Virus record (IMG/VR): IMGVR_UViG_3300035180_000402
Coordinates: 17,602-81,601 of that record
Length of the DNA: 64,000 nucleotides
Origin: a virus
Reading direction: 5' to 3' (one strand)
This document shows positions 38,141-45,890 of the stretch, piece by piece; positions within the stretch are counted from its first letter, which is position 1; each line of letters opens with the position of its first letter. Under the pieces are notes generated by a model that saw nothing but the letters and a program-made list of their open reading frames with translations, had not been told where the DNA came from and searched no databases. A program made the translations under genes and the position numbers.

Positions 38141-38281
38141 ATGTTAAATTTTACTAAAAACTATATGTTAAAAACAAAGGTAATAGTATACATTTGCATA
38201 GTGTTTATTTTATTCAGCTCTATAGGTTCAACTGTATTCATTGAAGAAGTAAAAGAATCTGTTTCGGTATTTAGGATATGA
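38141..38281 (+). CDS. 46-residue single-pass membrane peptide
   Basis: ATG eight bases after GGAG; the TGA overlaps the next ATG (ATGA). One hydrophobic segment (VIVYICIVFILFSSIG) follows a basic N-terminus, giving an N-in topology. It resembles small lysis or inhibitor peptides of phages only in shape. Confidence 0.55.
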   Translation: MLNFTKNYMLKTKVIVYICIVFILFSSIGSTVFIEEVKESVSVFRI

Positions 38282-39441
38282 GAAAAGTATCTATAGCTGC
38301 TAGAAAAAATCCTACTCAAAATAAGAAAATATCTGCTGTTGATTATTTAAGGCAGTGGAAAAATGATCCAAATGCCTATATTAGTTTCACTGAGATAAAC
38401 AAGATAGGTATAAATCCTAAAAGTAAATATAATACCCCTTTAGGTATTTATACCTATCCATTAGCTACAGTATGGGTAGAATACGATTTAGACTATGCAT
38501 CTTCACTTAACAAATTGCCTTTTGCAGCTAATTTACCTCATATTTGGATAATAACCCCAAAGTCTAACTCAAATATCTTTATAGATGATTTATACTCTGA
38601 TTATACTTCTAAAAACTATGATAAGGATTCAGAACTTTTAAAAGATCTGTTTATAGAAGAATCTTTAAAAAACATGGAAGTAGATTTATCTTATACTAAT
38701 ACTCATGATGTAGCTTTTATAGAACGCTGGAAGAAAGAGTATAAACAAAAAGTGTATGATAAATGGGCAAATATTTATGCTAAGAATATAATAACTACAA
38801 AAGTAAAAAATCCTGGTGGTTTCTTTTGGAATTTATGCAGATTAATATCTATGAATTTAGCTGTCCCTTCAGAGGATAGTACTACACCAATTTTAAGTAT
38901 AAATTCCTTTACAGATGTTGAAAGAAGAATAGCTTCTATCAAATGGAATTGGCTTTTGAGAAAATGTGGTTATTCTGGTTTTGCAGACAAACACGGACAA
39001 GGTATTATACATGAGTCAGAACCAATTCAAGCTGTATTTTTATCAACAAGTTCTTTTAAAGTAATAGGAAACTGCAATAACATTTCACCTGTGTATAAAG
39101 ATAAAAGAAAATATATAAAAACTGCATCAGATCTGTTTCCTATTTTATCTAATGCTAAATATCATCCAAGCAATTTAAATCAAGATGAAGATAGAGCTTT
39201 TGATAAATTACTATTAGGTTATTTGATTGGATTCTATAATGAATCAGTTTTAAAGGAACTACCTTTTAAGGTTGTTGTAGATAAAAACGTATTGTGGAAT
39301 TCTTTTAATAAAATACAATATGAAGTTCTTTTGGACTATTGTAAAGAACATTCTTATGAAAATTTAAAGGAAAAGAAATGGTGGAGAAACACTGCAGTAA
39401 CTTATTTAGAGTTGATAAAAGAAAAGCATGATTGGAGATAA
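38278..39441 (+). CDS. Conserved-type large-phage protein, unknown function
   Basis: A 387-residue protein coupled to the small membrane peptide. It contains NKIGINPKSKYNTPLGIYTY and, later, ESEPIQAVFLSTSSFKVIGN. I have an impression of similar motifs in other large-phage proteins but cannot name a function. The N-terminal MRKVSIAARK is similar in style to the start of the charged protein downstream (MKLTIAAIK). The middle region is helical with many aromatic residues. No catalytic motif can be pointed to. Confidence 0.55.
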   Translation: MRKVSIAARKNPTQNKKISAVDYLRQWKNDPNAYISFTEINKIGINPKSKYNTPLGIYTYPLATVWVEYDLDYASSLNKLPFAANLPHIWIITPKSNSNIFIDDLYSDYTSKNYDKDSELLKDLFIEESLKNMEVDLSYTNTHDVAFIERWKKEYKQKVYDKWANIYAKNIITTKVKNPGGFFWNLCRLISMNLAVPSEDSTTPILSINSFTDVERRIASIKWNWLLRKCGYSGFADKHGQGIIHESEPIQAVFLSTSSFKVIGNCNNISPVYKDKRKYIKTASDLFPILSNAKYHPSNLNQDEDRAFDKLLLGYLIGFYNESVLKELPFKVVVDKNVLWNSFNKIQYEVLLDYCKEHSYENLKEKKWWRNTAVTYLELIKEKHDWR

Positions 39442-39442
39442 G

Positions 39443-39679
39443 ATGAGACAGAGTGTATTGAGTGCTTCAAATTTAAAACTTAATAAAGTGTCAGTTAAAG
39501 ATATAGTCGTATATTTAGATAAAACTATAGATGAAAAAGATGATTTCATGAGAAGTACAAAGTCGCATATCTCCAATCCTTCTATTAAAGAAAGCTATTT
39601 AAAAGCAGAATCAGTTAAAGATTTTGCTGAATATTTAAAAATGGCTATAAAAACTAATTCTCCACATTACTTAAAATAA
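39443..39679 (+). CDS. Small unknown protein
   Basis: 78 residues from the ATG five bases after GGAG; an in-frame ATG 15 bases upstream lies inside the previous gene and has no ribosome site. It is helical, charged and Lys/Glu/Ser-rich (VKDIVVYLDKTIDEKDDF). It may be a regulator or structural accessory; nothing in the sequence decides. Confidence 0.5.
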   Translation: MRQSVLSASNLKLNKVSVKDIVVYLDKTIDEKDDFMRSTKSHISNPSIKESYLKAESVKDFAEYLKMAIKTNSPHYLK

Positions 39680-39699
39680 CACTATAGTAGGAGGGGTTA

Positions 39700-40080
39700 A
39701 TGATGAATAAGCATCTACAACAACTTGTAGATATAGCTAGAGGGCTTGGAACTGAAGTTATTTTTATAGATAATATTTCTGTTTTAGGTCGGTGCGATTA
39801 TCAAAACAAGAAGATTTATGTTTCAAAAAATGAAAAACTAAGAAAGAAAATAATTATACTTGCTCATGAACTAGGACACTGGCATTCATACTTATATAAT
39901 AAAAAGAATACTAATATATCAAGAAATGATAGAGAAAAATTAGCGTATGAGTATGGTTGGAGAATACTTATAAATTTAAAACTTCATACTGTCTTTAATA
40001 TTACGCCAGAAGATTGGTATAAAATAAATATGTATAATTTTACAAATACCGATCCAGATACAAAGGTGGCATGGACATGA
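39700..40080 (+). CDS. ImmA/IrrE-like zinc metallopeptidase
   Basis: 126 residues behind a strong AGGAGGGG site. The motif H56-ELG-H60 within IIILAHELGHWHSYLY is a gluzincin-type zinc site, with a likely third ligand in the following helix. The size and the REKLAYEYGWRILI helix after the motif fit the single-domain ImmA/IrrE (COG2856) family. Such peptidases cut repressors or regulators; in a phage the target could be a host regulator or the charged protein encoded next, with which it overlaps by ATGA. Confidence 0.7.
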   Translation: MMNKHLQQLVDIARGLGTEVIFIDNISVLGRCDYQNKKIYVSKNEKLRKKIIILAHELGHWHSYLYNKKNTNISRNDREKLAYEYGWRILINLKLHTVFNITPEDWYKINMYNFTNTDPDTKVAWT

Positions 40081-41828
40081 AACTAACTATTGCAGCAATT
40101 AAACTGTCAGATCTTAAAAAAGCTAATCAGAAATATGATTCAAGTAAAGATGATAAACCATCTAAAACTTGGTTAAAGATGTCAGATCAAGAGAAAGAAA
40201 ACCTTGCGAATAAAGAGAAACAACGTAGATTAGAAAATGAACGTAAAATTGGTGAAAAAATAGAACCATACAAAGCAGAACGTTTGTGGGAAAAAGAAAA
40301 GAAAGGTTCTGCGAATAAGAAGTCTAAAGCACCTGATAATACTAAAAATGAAGATAATGAAAAAGCTCCTGATAATGAAAAAAATGAAGATAATGAAAAA
40401 GCTCCTGATAATGAAAAAACATCAGATAATGAAAAAGAACCAGATAATACTAAAAAGGAAGATGTAGATGTAAAAACAGAGGAACAAAAAGAACAAGAAC
40501 AAAAAGAGCCAGATAATATTTATTCAGAAGAAAAAGTTAAAAAGGACGCAGCAAAAATAACAGAAGAAGTAAAAGAAGAAATAAAGAAATTGCCTAGAGA
40601 AAAACGAAAAAAGATGGCAGAGGATATAGTAGCAAATAGATCAACCTATGTAAAAGACGGTAAAATTTTCTTAACCGATACTTATAGAAAGATAGGTGAA
40701 TCTACCTTTGCTAAATTAGCTTTGTTTTCAGCGGCTTTTATAATATTAGGTCCATTTGCTGCGGTATTAGGTAGAGAAGCACTTGAAATAACAGATGACG
40801 TTCTTGAAGAAAGAAAAAGAAAACATCTTGAAAAGTTAGAAAGAGAAAGAGAAGAGCAAATAGAAAAACAGAGAAAGTATATAGAATCTATTACACCTAA
40901 GTCATTATCAATAGAAGATAAAGATACTTTCAGATCAGACTATGGTAATTTATCTAAAAAAGAATTGTGGTCTAAATATAAGAAAGCAGGTTTAAATAAG
41001 AATGATCTTATTGGATATTTAACATATGAAGAACAACTAGAAAAACTTAAATCTGCAAAAGCAGACAAAGATGGTATATACCATATTAAGTTATCTAAGA
41101 ATATGCAATTTACTGGAAATGAAGATCAACTTAGGCAGTATATAGAAATGCTAGAATTGAAACGAGACAGTACAGGACAACCTGATACTTATTATCAAGA
41201 TGATACTAATAGTAAAAGTAAAAAGAAGAAGATTAATAGTAAAAGAAAATCTAACAATAAGAAAAAGGTCGTGTCTGCTGATGACAATAAAAATGAGCTT
41301 GCGGAAAACTCCGACATTGAAGAAGTTACAGAAGATGAAGTCAATAGCAAAAAAGAATCCAATGACCCGATTGAAGAGCTTAAAAACGTTACAGCCAAGA
41401 AAAAAGAAATAGAGGATAAAGATATAGAAGGTATTCCAGATGTTTTGAAGAAGAAATTGAAACAAGCTTTTGAAGATGCACCAGATAAGCTAGATGTTAA
41501 GTACATAGACACTGAAGATGAAGATGAATATGAAGATATTGATGATGAGAACGGAGAAAAGACAGAGGTTAGAGAACCTAAAAGTACAACTAAATACGGA
41601 GAAGAAATAGAAGATACTGAACCAATAGATGATGAAGAAGAGGAAAGTAAAGATGATAAGATTATTGAGGATAAAATCTCTGAGGTAGTAAACTTTTATT
41701 TGAAGCGTGACCCAGTTAAACTAAAAGAATTCTTTGAGAAAAAGTATCCATCATTAGTTAATAAGAAGAAACAAGAAAAAACTGAGGCAGCAGATTATAT
41801 AAATTCTTTAGAAGAAGTAGACATTTAG
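40077..41828 (+). CDS. Highly charged Lys/Glu/Asp-rich protein with a PDN-EK repeat
   Basis: 583 residues from the ATG overlapping the previous stop; a Met two codons upstream is also in frame. The region at residues 85-150 has APDNEKNEDNEK-type 12-residue repeats. One hydrophobic stretch (FAKLALFSAAFIILGPFAAV, ~213-235) may insert in a membrane. The rest is coiled, acidic and Lys-rich, ending with a folded-looking helix (VVNFYLKRDPVKLKEFFEKK). The function is unknown; a scaffold or internal protein is possible. Confidence 0.6.
   Translation: MKLTIAAIKLSDLKKANQKYDSSKDDKPSKTWLKMSDQEKENLANKEKQRRLENERKIGEKIEPYKAERLWEKEKKGSANKKSKAPDNTKNEDNEKAPDNEKNEDNEKAPDNEKTSDNEKEPDNTKKEDVDVKTEEQKEQEQKEPDNIYSEEKVKKDAAKITEEVKEEIKKLPREKRKKMAEDIVANRSTYVKDGKIFLTDTYRKIGESTFAKLALFSAAFIILGPFAAVLGREALEITDDVLEERKRKHLEKLEREREEQIEKQRKYIESITPKSLSIEDKDTFRSDYGNLSKKELWSKYKKAGLNKNDLIGYLTYEEQLEKLKSAKADKDGIYHIKLSKNMQFTGNEDQLRQYIEMLELKRDSTGQPDTYYQDDTNSKSKKKKINSKRKSNNKKKVVSADDNKNELAENSDIEEVTEDEVNSKKESNDPIEELKNVTAKKKEIEDKDIEGIPDVLKKKLKQAFEDAPDKLDVKYIDTEDEDEYEDIDDENGEKTEVREPKSTTKYGEEIEDTEPIDDEEEESKDDKIIEDKISEVVNFYLKRDPVKLKEFFEKKYPSLVNKKKQEKTEAADYINSLEEVDI
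40329..40460 (+). repeat. 36-bp coding tandem repeat
   Basis: The unit beginning GC(A/T)CCTGATAAT recurs at 40329, 40365 and 40401, then becomes degenerate. It encodes APDN(T/E)KNEDNEK. The unit is a multiple of three and stays in frame, typical of a length-variable low-complexity region. Confidence 0.8.
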
Positions 41829-41833
41829 GTTAT

Positions 41834-41871
41834 AGAGAAAGCCTGTGTAAAATTTTACACAGGCTCTTTCT
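41834..41871. terminator. Bidirectional intrinsic terminator between convergent operons
   Basis: A 24-base perfect inverted repeat (GCCTGTGTAAAA/TTTTACACAGGC) is flanked by an A-rich left side and a CTTTCTTT right side, so both strands form a GC-based hairpin followed by U-rich RNA. It sits six bases after the last plus-strand stop and about 20 bases before the minus-strand stop of the spanin gene. Confidence 0.88.
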
Positions 41872-41889
41872 TTATCTTCATCTTCATCT

Positions 41890-42225
41890 TTATTTGTTGA
41901 CAACCGGAACTTTTGATGATGATAGTTTATTTATTTCTAATAATGTATTATAGTTTTTATCTCCCCATAATAGAATCCTATTTAAGTTTTCTTGTAACAG
42001 TTCTAAATCTTTTCTACTTAAACCTCCTATTACTTCAGGATCATCTAAGCGTCTAGCTTTCACTTCTATTAATGAAGGTCTTTCTGAAACTGGCCATACT
42101 TTATACTGACAATTAATTGGTTCCGGTACTGGTGGGCAAACTATCGGTTTTTGGCACGCCGAAAGGAATAATAACAACAGGCTCAAGAATAGAATTTTTA
42201 GTGACATTACATTTAGTACCTTCAT
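41890..42225 (-). CDS. Outer-membrane spanin subunit (Rz1-like lipoprotein)
   Basis: A lipoprotein signal (LKILFLSLLLLFLSAC) has a lipobox LSAC followed by a Pro-rich stretch (QKPIVCPPVPEPI), typical of Rz1. The start may be the second Met (MSLKIL, 42207). It overlaps the upstream membrane-anchored coiled-coil gene by 113 bases in another frame, the classical Rz/Rz1 architecture. With its partner it fuses inner and outer membranes in the last step of lysis, which implies a Gram-negative host. The C-terminal half is longer than in lambda Rz1. Confidence 0.78.
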   Translation of the reverse strand: MKVLNVMSLKILFLSLLLLFLSACQKPIVCPPVPEPINCQYKVWPVSERPSLIEVKARRLDDPEVIGGLSRKDLELLQENLNRILLWGDKNYNTLLEINKLSSSKVPVVNK

Positions 42226-42601
42226 CTGTTAATCCTCCCAATTTTATTTCGCCTTGTGGAATTGACTTTAAATACTTAATATAATTTGCATATAGATTAT
42301 TATATTTAGTTTCTAGCTTTGAGTTCTTTTCTTGTATAACTTTAGTTGTATCTATATACTTTTTAAGATCTGCGGATAACAAGTCATTAGATTTACTCAA
42401 ACGATCTACCGATATTTTTTCTCTTGTTATATCTTCATTTAGACTCTGAATCTTTACATCTTTGGCTCTATTATCTGCTAATACTTTCTTGAAATAATAT
42501 CCAAATCCTATCAATATTAATACTAAAATTCCTATTATTATCTCTTTTTTATACTCCCATAAAATGGACAGAATTTTAGCTCCAGTGAATACAAAAACCA
42601 T
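42113..42601 (-). CDS. Inner-membrane spanin subunit (Rz-like)
   Basis: 162 residues behind GGAGG. A single N-terminal membrane helix (IIIGILVLILIGFGYYF, ~21-38) is followed by a long periplasmic coiled coil (residues ~45-115, e.g. LNEDITREKISVDRLSKSND). This is the i-spanin layout. The downstream lipoprotein gene begins inside its 3' end. It is the first pair after the terminator, far from the holin and hydrolase on the other strand. Confidence 0.78.
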   Translation of the reverse strand: MVFVFTGAKILSILWEYKKEIIIGILVLILIGFGYYFKKVLADNRAKDVKIQSLNEDITREKISVDRLSKSNDLLSADLKKYIDTTKVIQEKNSKLETKYNNLYANYIKYLKSIPQGEIKLGGLTDEGTKCNVTKNSILEPVVIIPFGVPKTDSLPTSTGTN

Positions 42602-42602
42602 T

Positions 42603-43028
42603 TTAGTTTTCCTCCTTCATTCTTGATAACAACCACTTTGTTTCATACATAAGTTCTAACATCCATATACCTTTAAATTTTTTACCTTTTAATTTAAAAA
42701 TAAGTTTTTTGTTTGTAACTTCTAGTGGTATATATACACCACTGTCATATACTTTAACAATTCCTGCACCATACTCACCTTTAGGGATAACACCTTCAAA
42801 AGAAATCCAGGACATACTATGATCTTCAGTTCTAATAGCTAACCTTTTTACTTCAGGTTTTTTGGGAATACCTTTAGGTACAGCCCAGCTAAATAAAACC
42901 GTTCCAACTTGAAGTCTTAAATCATAATGTAATCCAGCTTTAAGTGCATTATGTTCTTGAACTACAAATTTAGGAGCAAATTTCTCATTATCCTTATCAA
43001 GTGTATCTAGTTTAAACTTCATAGTCAT
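42603..43028 (-). CDS. Standalone LigD-type 3'-phosphoesterase domain
   Basis: A 141-residue protein that matches the phosphoesterase domain of bacterial DNA ligase D almost end to end: FVVQEHNALKAGLHYDLRLQ, SWAVPKG, RLAIRTEDHSMSW, FEGVIPKGEYGAGIV and a final LKGKKFKGIWML. In LigD it is a Mn-dependent enzyme that trims 3'-phosphates or ribonucleotides at DNA ends using the His of QEH and HYD. Here it is separate from any ATP-ligase or polymerase domain. It could clean 3' ends for the NAD-ligase on the opposite strand. Confidence 0.85.
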   Translation of the reverse strand: MTMKFKLDTLDKDNEKFAPKFVVQEHNALKAGLHYDLRLQVGTVLFSWAVPKGIPKKPEVKRLAIRTEDHSMSWISFEGVIPKGEYGAGIVKVYDSGVYIPLEVTNKKLIFKLKGKKFKGIWMLELMYETKWLLSRMKEEN

Positions 43029-43034
43029 TTCTTT

Positions 43035-43253
43035 CTATTCATATACTAAACGAGGATATTTTTCATTTACTATAGTTTTTGAATTTGTACACTTTGTGCA
43101 TACGTGTTCATAGAGAGTAATATACTTAGATGTATCTTTAATATCTTTTTGAGACTCTACCTTACCTGTAAATTCTAAGTATCCATCGCAGTTTTTCTCT
43201 TCACATTTTAAAACTTCTTTAAAGGTTTTAACTTCATACTTTTCAATTTTCAT
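43035..43253 (-). CDS. Small zinc-ribbon protein
   Basis: 72 residues. CEEKNCDG and, ~35 residues later, CTKC give four cysteines in a zinc-ribbon-like arrangement. The start overlaps the end of the upstream gene. I do not recognise a family; such proteins are common in phage early regions. Confidence 0.55.
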   Translation of the reverse strand: MKIEKYEVKTFKEVLKCEEKNCDGYLEFTGKVESQKDIKDTSKYITLYEHVCTKCTNSKTIVNEKYPRLVYE

Positions 43254-43698
43254 TGGATTGCCAATTAACTGAAATTGAATATTTAAGATCTAAAAATTTA
43301 AGCCAAACAGGAATTCCTTTTATTATATGTGATCTAAGCTGATCACAGCTTATTGTCTCAATATCTTCTATAGAATACTCTACTATTGATCCTGCAATTA
43401 AAACTATCTTTTTTACATGCTGTTTCTTTTTAATCTGGCTCTTTTCATATACATCTAGCATTAAAGATACGAAAGTATAATATTGTTTATTATTGCAGTT
43501 AAAACAACCTATATCTAACATGCTAAATACTTTATCTTGAATAGGATTATATTTAAAATATACTTCTCCACAAGATTCACACTTAACCATTGAAGTTAAA
43601 CCTTGTGCAACTACATACTGATAATTGTCATTTTCCAAATTTTCAGTTTTTGTTTGTCTAATTGTTAAGAGATCTTTTATCTTATTTTTTATGCTCAT
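43243..43698 (-). CDS. Unknown protein with a CxxC...CxxC zinc site
   Basis: 151 residues from the ATG five bases after GGAGG (the ATG 12 bases upstream overlaps the ribosome site). CESCGEVYF and CFNCNNKQ are about 25 residues apart, a rubredoxin-like or zinc-ribbon knuckle. The rest is a mix of helices and strands with no recognised motif. Confidence 0.55.
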   Translation of the reverse strand: MSIKNKIKDLLTIRQTKTENLENDNYQYVVAQGLTSMVKCESCGEVYFKYNPIQDKVFSMLDIGCFNCNNKQYYTFVSLMLDVYEKSQIKKKQHVKKIVLIAGSIVEYSIEDIETISCDQLRSHIIKGIPVWLKFLDLKYSISVNWQSNEN

Positions 43699-43730
43699 GA
43701 TTTCCTCCATTTTTTATATATTATAAATTA

Positions 43731-44507
43731 TTAAATATCAGTTTTGTGAGGGCGTAGCCCACAGTGCTTTGCTTTAGCTTCAGGGCAGTATCCTAGTTTA
43801 ATACACTTAGGTCCAGCATTTTCAAATACTACAGGATCTAGTTCTTTACAGATTCTAAGCATTTCTCTAGCCATACCTCGGATTTCCCATTGAGCGCAAC
43901 TGCAGGTACGTTCAGCAAAGAAATCAAGAAGAGCATGACTATTCATCTGAATCATTATCTTTGTTTTTGATGCTTCTAGGAGACCAAAGCGACTGTCTTC
44001 ATTAGGCACAGACTTAGCCTGCATTCCTTCGTACCATTGATGAGATATATCCGCTAATTCTTCTAAAGATACTTGTATATCCATACCTTTCTTAAATTCA
44101 GGACTCTCTTGTAAATTACCAGGTAAACAATTAAAAGGTATACGAATAGTAGCAGTTTTACCTTCAAGACTCTTAGGTACAATTATCTGATATTCCCCAT
44201 CTTGACTTGTGTAGCGCATACTTTCTTGGGCGTAACTAGCAATCCTTTTTCTTACAAGTTGATGAGTCAATGTTCTTGATACTCCCTCTACACCAAAAAT
44301 CCAATTATCAAACTCTAGTACAGATAAATGGCCGTAGCCTACTACTCGTTTAAGAATAGCTTCATCATCACTATCGTCATTCATTATTTCAGTTATAGAC
44401 TTCGGGCTGGTACAGAACTTAGCGGCCTTTGCACTCAAGCGTTCTTGGCTACGGATAGTAGGTGCTTGCAGACAAACAACCTTACACTCAACGACCTTTA
44501 CACTCAC
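43731..44507 (-). CDS. thyX: Flavin-dependent thymidylate synthase ThyX
   Basis: 258 residues. RKRIASYAQESMRY (86-99) is the ThyX signature (RHRxxSxNxxSxR) with Lys for His and Ala-Gln at the Asn-Glu positions. The N-terminal GYGHLSVLEFDNWIFGVEGV and the C-terminal SCAQWEIRGMAREML also fit ThyX. It makes dTMP from dUMP with FAD, NADPH and methylene-folate, without needing dihydrofolate reductase. It works with the ribonucleotide reductase and thymidylate kinase in this operon block. The C-terminal Cys-rich end (CIKLGYCPEAKAKHC) is common in this subfamily. Confidence 0.92.
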   Translation of the reverse strand: MSVKVVECKVVCLQAPTIRSQERLSAKAAKFCTSPKSITEIMNDDSDDEAILKRVVGYGHLSVLEFDNWIFGVEGVSRTLTHQLVRKRIASYAQESMRYTSQDGEYQIIVPKSLEGKTATIRIPFNCLPGNLQESPEFKKGMDIQVSLEELADISHQWYEGMQAKSVPNEDSRFGLLEASKTKIMIQMNSHALLDFFAERTCSCAQWEIRGMAREMLRICKELDPVVFENAGPKCIKLGYCPEAKAKHCGLRPHKTDI

Positions 44508-44757
44508 AATTATTCTCCTTACCTAGTCTTAGTTCAATTAAATTATCTATTACTAATATTAGTTCTTCAACAGTTACACCCTCGCTAATCTTTTGCTCTA
44601 AATGTTCAATAGTTAAACCACTAGCCTTATGTAGTAGTTCTAAAAAATTAAATTCCTCATCTGTGATACTTTCAAAGTCTGTACTAACTAGATACTCAAC
44701 AAATTTTTTAATTTGTACTGCATATTTACTACATTCAATCTGATCTTTAAAAGTCAT
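44488..44757 (-). CDS. Small helical protein ahead of thyX
   Basis: 89 residues behind GAGGG; the end overlaps the start of thyX by 20 bases, so translation is probably coupled. It is entirely helical and acidic (ITDEEFNFLELLHKASGLTI). No recognised motif; it ends CECKGR. Confidence 0.5.
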   Translation of the reverse strand: MTFKDQIECSKYAVQIKKFVEYLVSTDFESITDEEFNFLELLHKASGLTIEHLEQKISEGVTVEELILVIDNLIELRLGKENNCECKGR

Positions 44758-44767
44758 TTTAACCCTC

Positions 44768-45181
44768 TTAAATTAGAATCAAGGCTTCCCTAGTATTTTT
44801 AGTCAAAAACTTTTTAATTGTATCCTCAGTTCCTCCTTCACGATTACTACTAACTAAGGCAATAAGAATATTAGCTTTATCCGCTATTTTAGTATTTCGT
44901 GCATAAGCAACTTGGGCATAAGCTGCTTTACCATTTATTTCAGCTAAATTTTTATCAATGTTCCATATCTGAGGATAATAAATAAGAATGGGTAATCCTA
45001 GTTCTCTTGCTAGTTCTTCCGCAAAATGATCTCCACCAGTAAGACAACCTCCAGAGACTATTCTTATTTTAGAGAAGTTATTTCCTAATCTAGCTATCTC
45101 TTCTAACAGGGTTTTCTTTAATACCTTTTTATCATGATCCGAATTTCTAGTACGGCTTCCAATTATACCTATATAAGTCAT
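44768..45181 (-). CDS. SLOG/DUF2493-like nucleotide-binding protein
   Basis: 137 residues. IGIIGSRTRNSDHD at the start, VSGGCLTGGDHFAEELAREL in the middle and YARNTKIADKANILIALVSS with EGGTEDTIKKF at the end fit the SLOG (DUF2493/YspA-like) Rossmann fold. SLOG domains bind or cleave nucleotide ligands, including NAD- and ADP-ribose-derived molecules. It sits three bases downstream of the DarG-like macrodomain gene, so a shared role in ADP-ribose or NAD chemistry is plausible (inference). Confidence 0.72.
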   Translation of the reverse strand: MTYIGIIGSRTRNSDHDKKVLKKTLLEEIARLGNNFSKIRIVSGGCLTGGDHFAEELARELGLPILIYYPQIWNIDKNLAEINGKAAYAQVAYARNTKIADKANILIALVSSNREGGTEDTIKKFLTKNTREALILI

Positions 45182-45184
45182 CGC

Positions 45185-45682
45185 TTAATCCTCATGAGGT
45201 TTATAAATCTCAATAATTATTTCATCTGAAATAGGTGTAAGTACTTTGTTCATTAGTGAACTTACTTGCATCCAATCTAATCCTCCATTTGAACACCCTA
45301 ATGCAGGAATAGCTATTGAAAGTTTAGTATGGTCTTTAACTGTTGTTAACCGACCATTCAACTCTCCTAGTTTGAATACTAAGTCAATTAGTCCTTGTTC
45401 AATATATTCAAGCTTAGAACTATTTCTCCATAGAACTTTGGTGGGGAAGTTAAAGATATATTTAGGATTATCTAGCAAGCTATAGGTCTTGTGTACACCT
45501 ATTTTTCCTACTCGCACTTCATTATTTTTACAAGACACCTTATACTCTTTAAACATCTCCGGAAATCGTTTCTTAAATTCAAGAGCAATACCTTTACCCA
45601 TTACACCTTCACAATTAACGGTATTAACCCATATCATGCATCCACTATCAAATAGATTACCATCAATAAACTTAATGGCCAT
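45185..45682 (-). CDS. DarG-like macrodomain ADP-ribosyl hydrolase
   Basis: 165 residues, macrodomain only. VNTVNCEGVMGKGIALEFKK (19-38) is the ADP-ribose loop. FNFPTKVLWRNSS has a lysine (K82) placed like the catalytic Lys of the DarG/TARG class. IAIPALGCSNGGLDW is the second loop. DarG removes ADP-ribose from thymidine bases of DNA placed there by the DarT toxin, a known anti-phage system. A lone phage copy could therefore be an anti-defence enzyme; a tRNA or protein substrate is also possible. Confidence 0.8.
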   Translation of the reverse strand: MAIKFIDGNLFDSGCMIWVNTVNCEGVMGKGIALEFKKRFPEMFKEYKVSCKNNEVRVGKIGVHKTYSLLDNPKYIFNFPTKVLWRNSSKLEYIEQGLIDLVFKLGELNGRLTTVKDHTKLSIAIPALGCSNGGLDWMQVSSLMNKVLTPISDEIIIEIYKPHED

Positions 45683-45715
45683 AACTAGTATTCCTTAGGT
45701 GTAACGTTATCTAGT

Positions 45716-45890
45716 CTACCTTGTCCATAGGTATCTGTATATTATTTGTAAGTATTCTCGGCCTATTTGCACACATCCTAAACAAGCGCAAGGACCCAAC
45801 TCTCATCCACACCAGTGAGACTCCATTTTTTTTTCAGGGATAGTTTCCATAAATTTCATCAATAAGAGCATCTGATTTTACATTACTCAT
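45716..45890 (-). pseudogene. Broken small Cys-rich protein gene
   Basis: A GGAG-led ATG at 45890 overlaps the stop of the upstream gene, but its frame ends after 17 residues (MSNVKSDALIDEIYGNYP). Another frame through the same DNA gives METIPEKKMESHWCG, then an in-frame TGA, then ELGPCACLGCVQIG to a TAG. The HWCG.ELGPCACLGC pattern looks like a genuine small metal-binding phage protein. The gene therefore seems broken by one frameshift and one nonsense change near an A9 run. A sequencing error or decoding event cannot be excluded. Confidence 0.45.

Noticed and set aside
40329-40460. 36-bp spaced repeats as a CRISPR array
   Set aside because: The repeats are directly tandem with no unique spacers, stay in frame and encode a low-complexity protein stretch.
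41151-41512. Hydrophobic Phe/Leu/Ser-rich minus-strand frames resembling membrane proteins
   Set aside because: They are the antisense of Lys/Glu-rich coding DNA (AAA/GAA codons read as TTT/TTC) within the charged protein gene.
45716-45850. TGA recoded as an amino acid throughout the phage
   Set aside because: Good genes in the window end in TGA, TAG and TAA with overlapping starts (for example ATGA at 38278 and 47479), so the code is standard.
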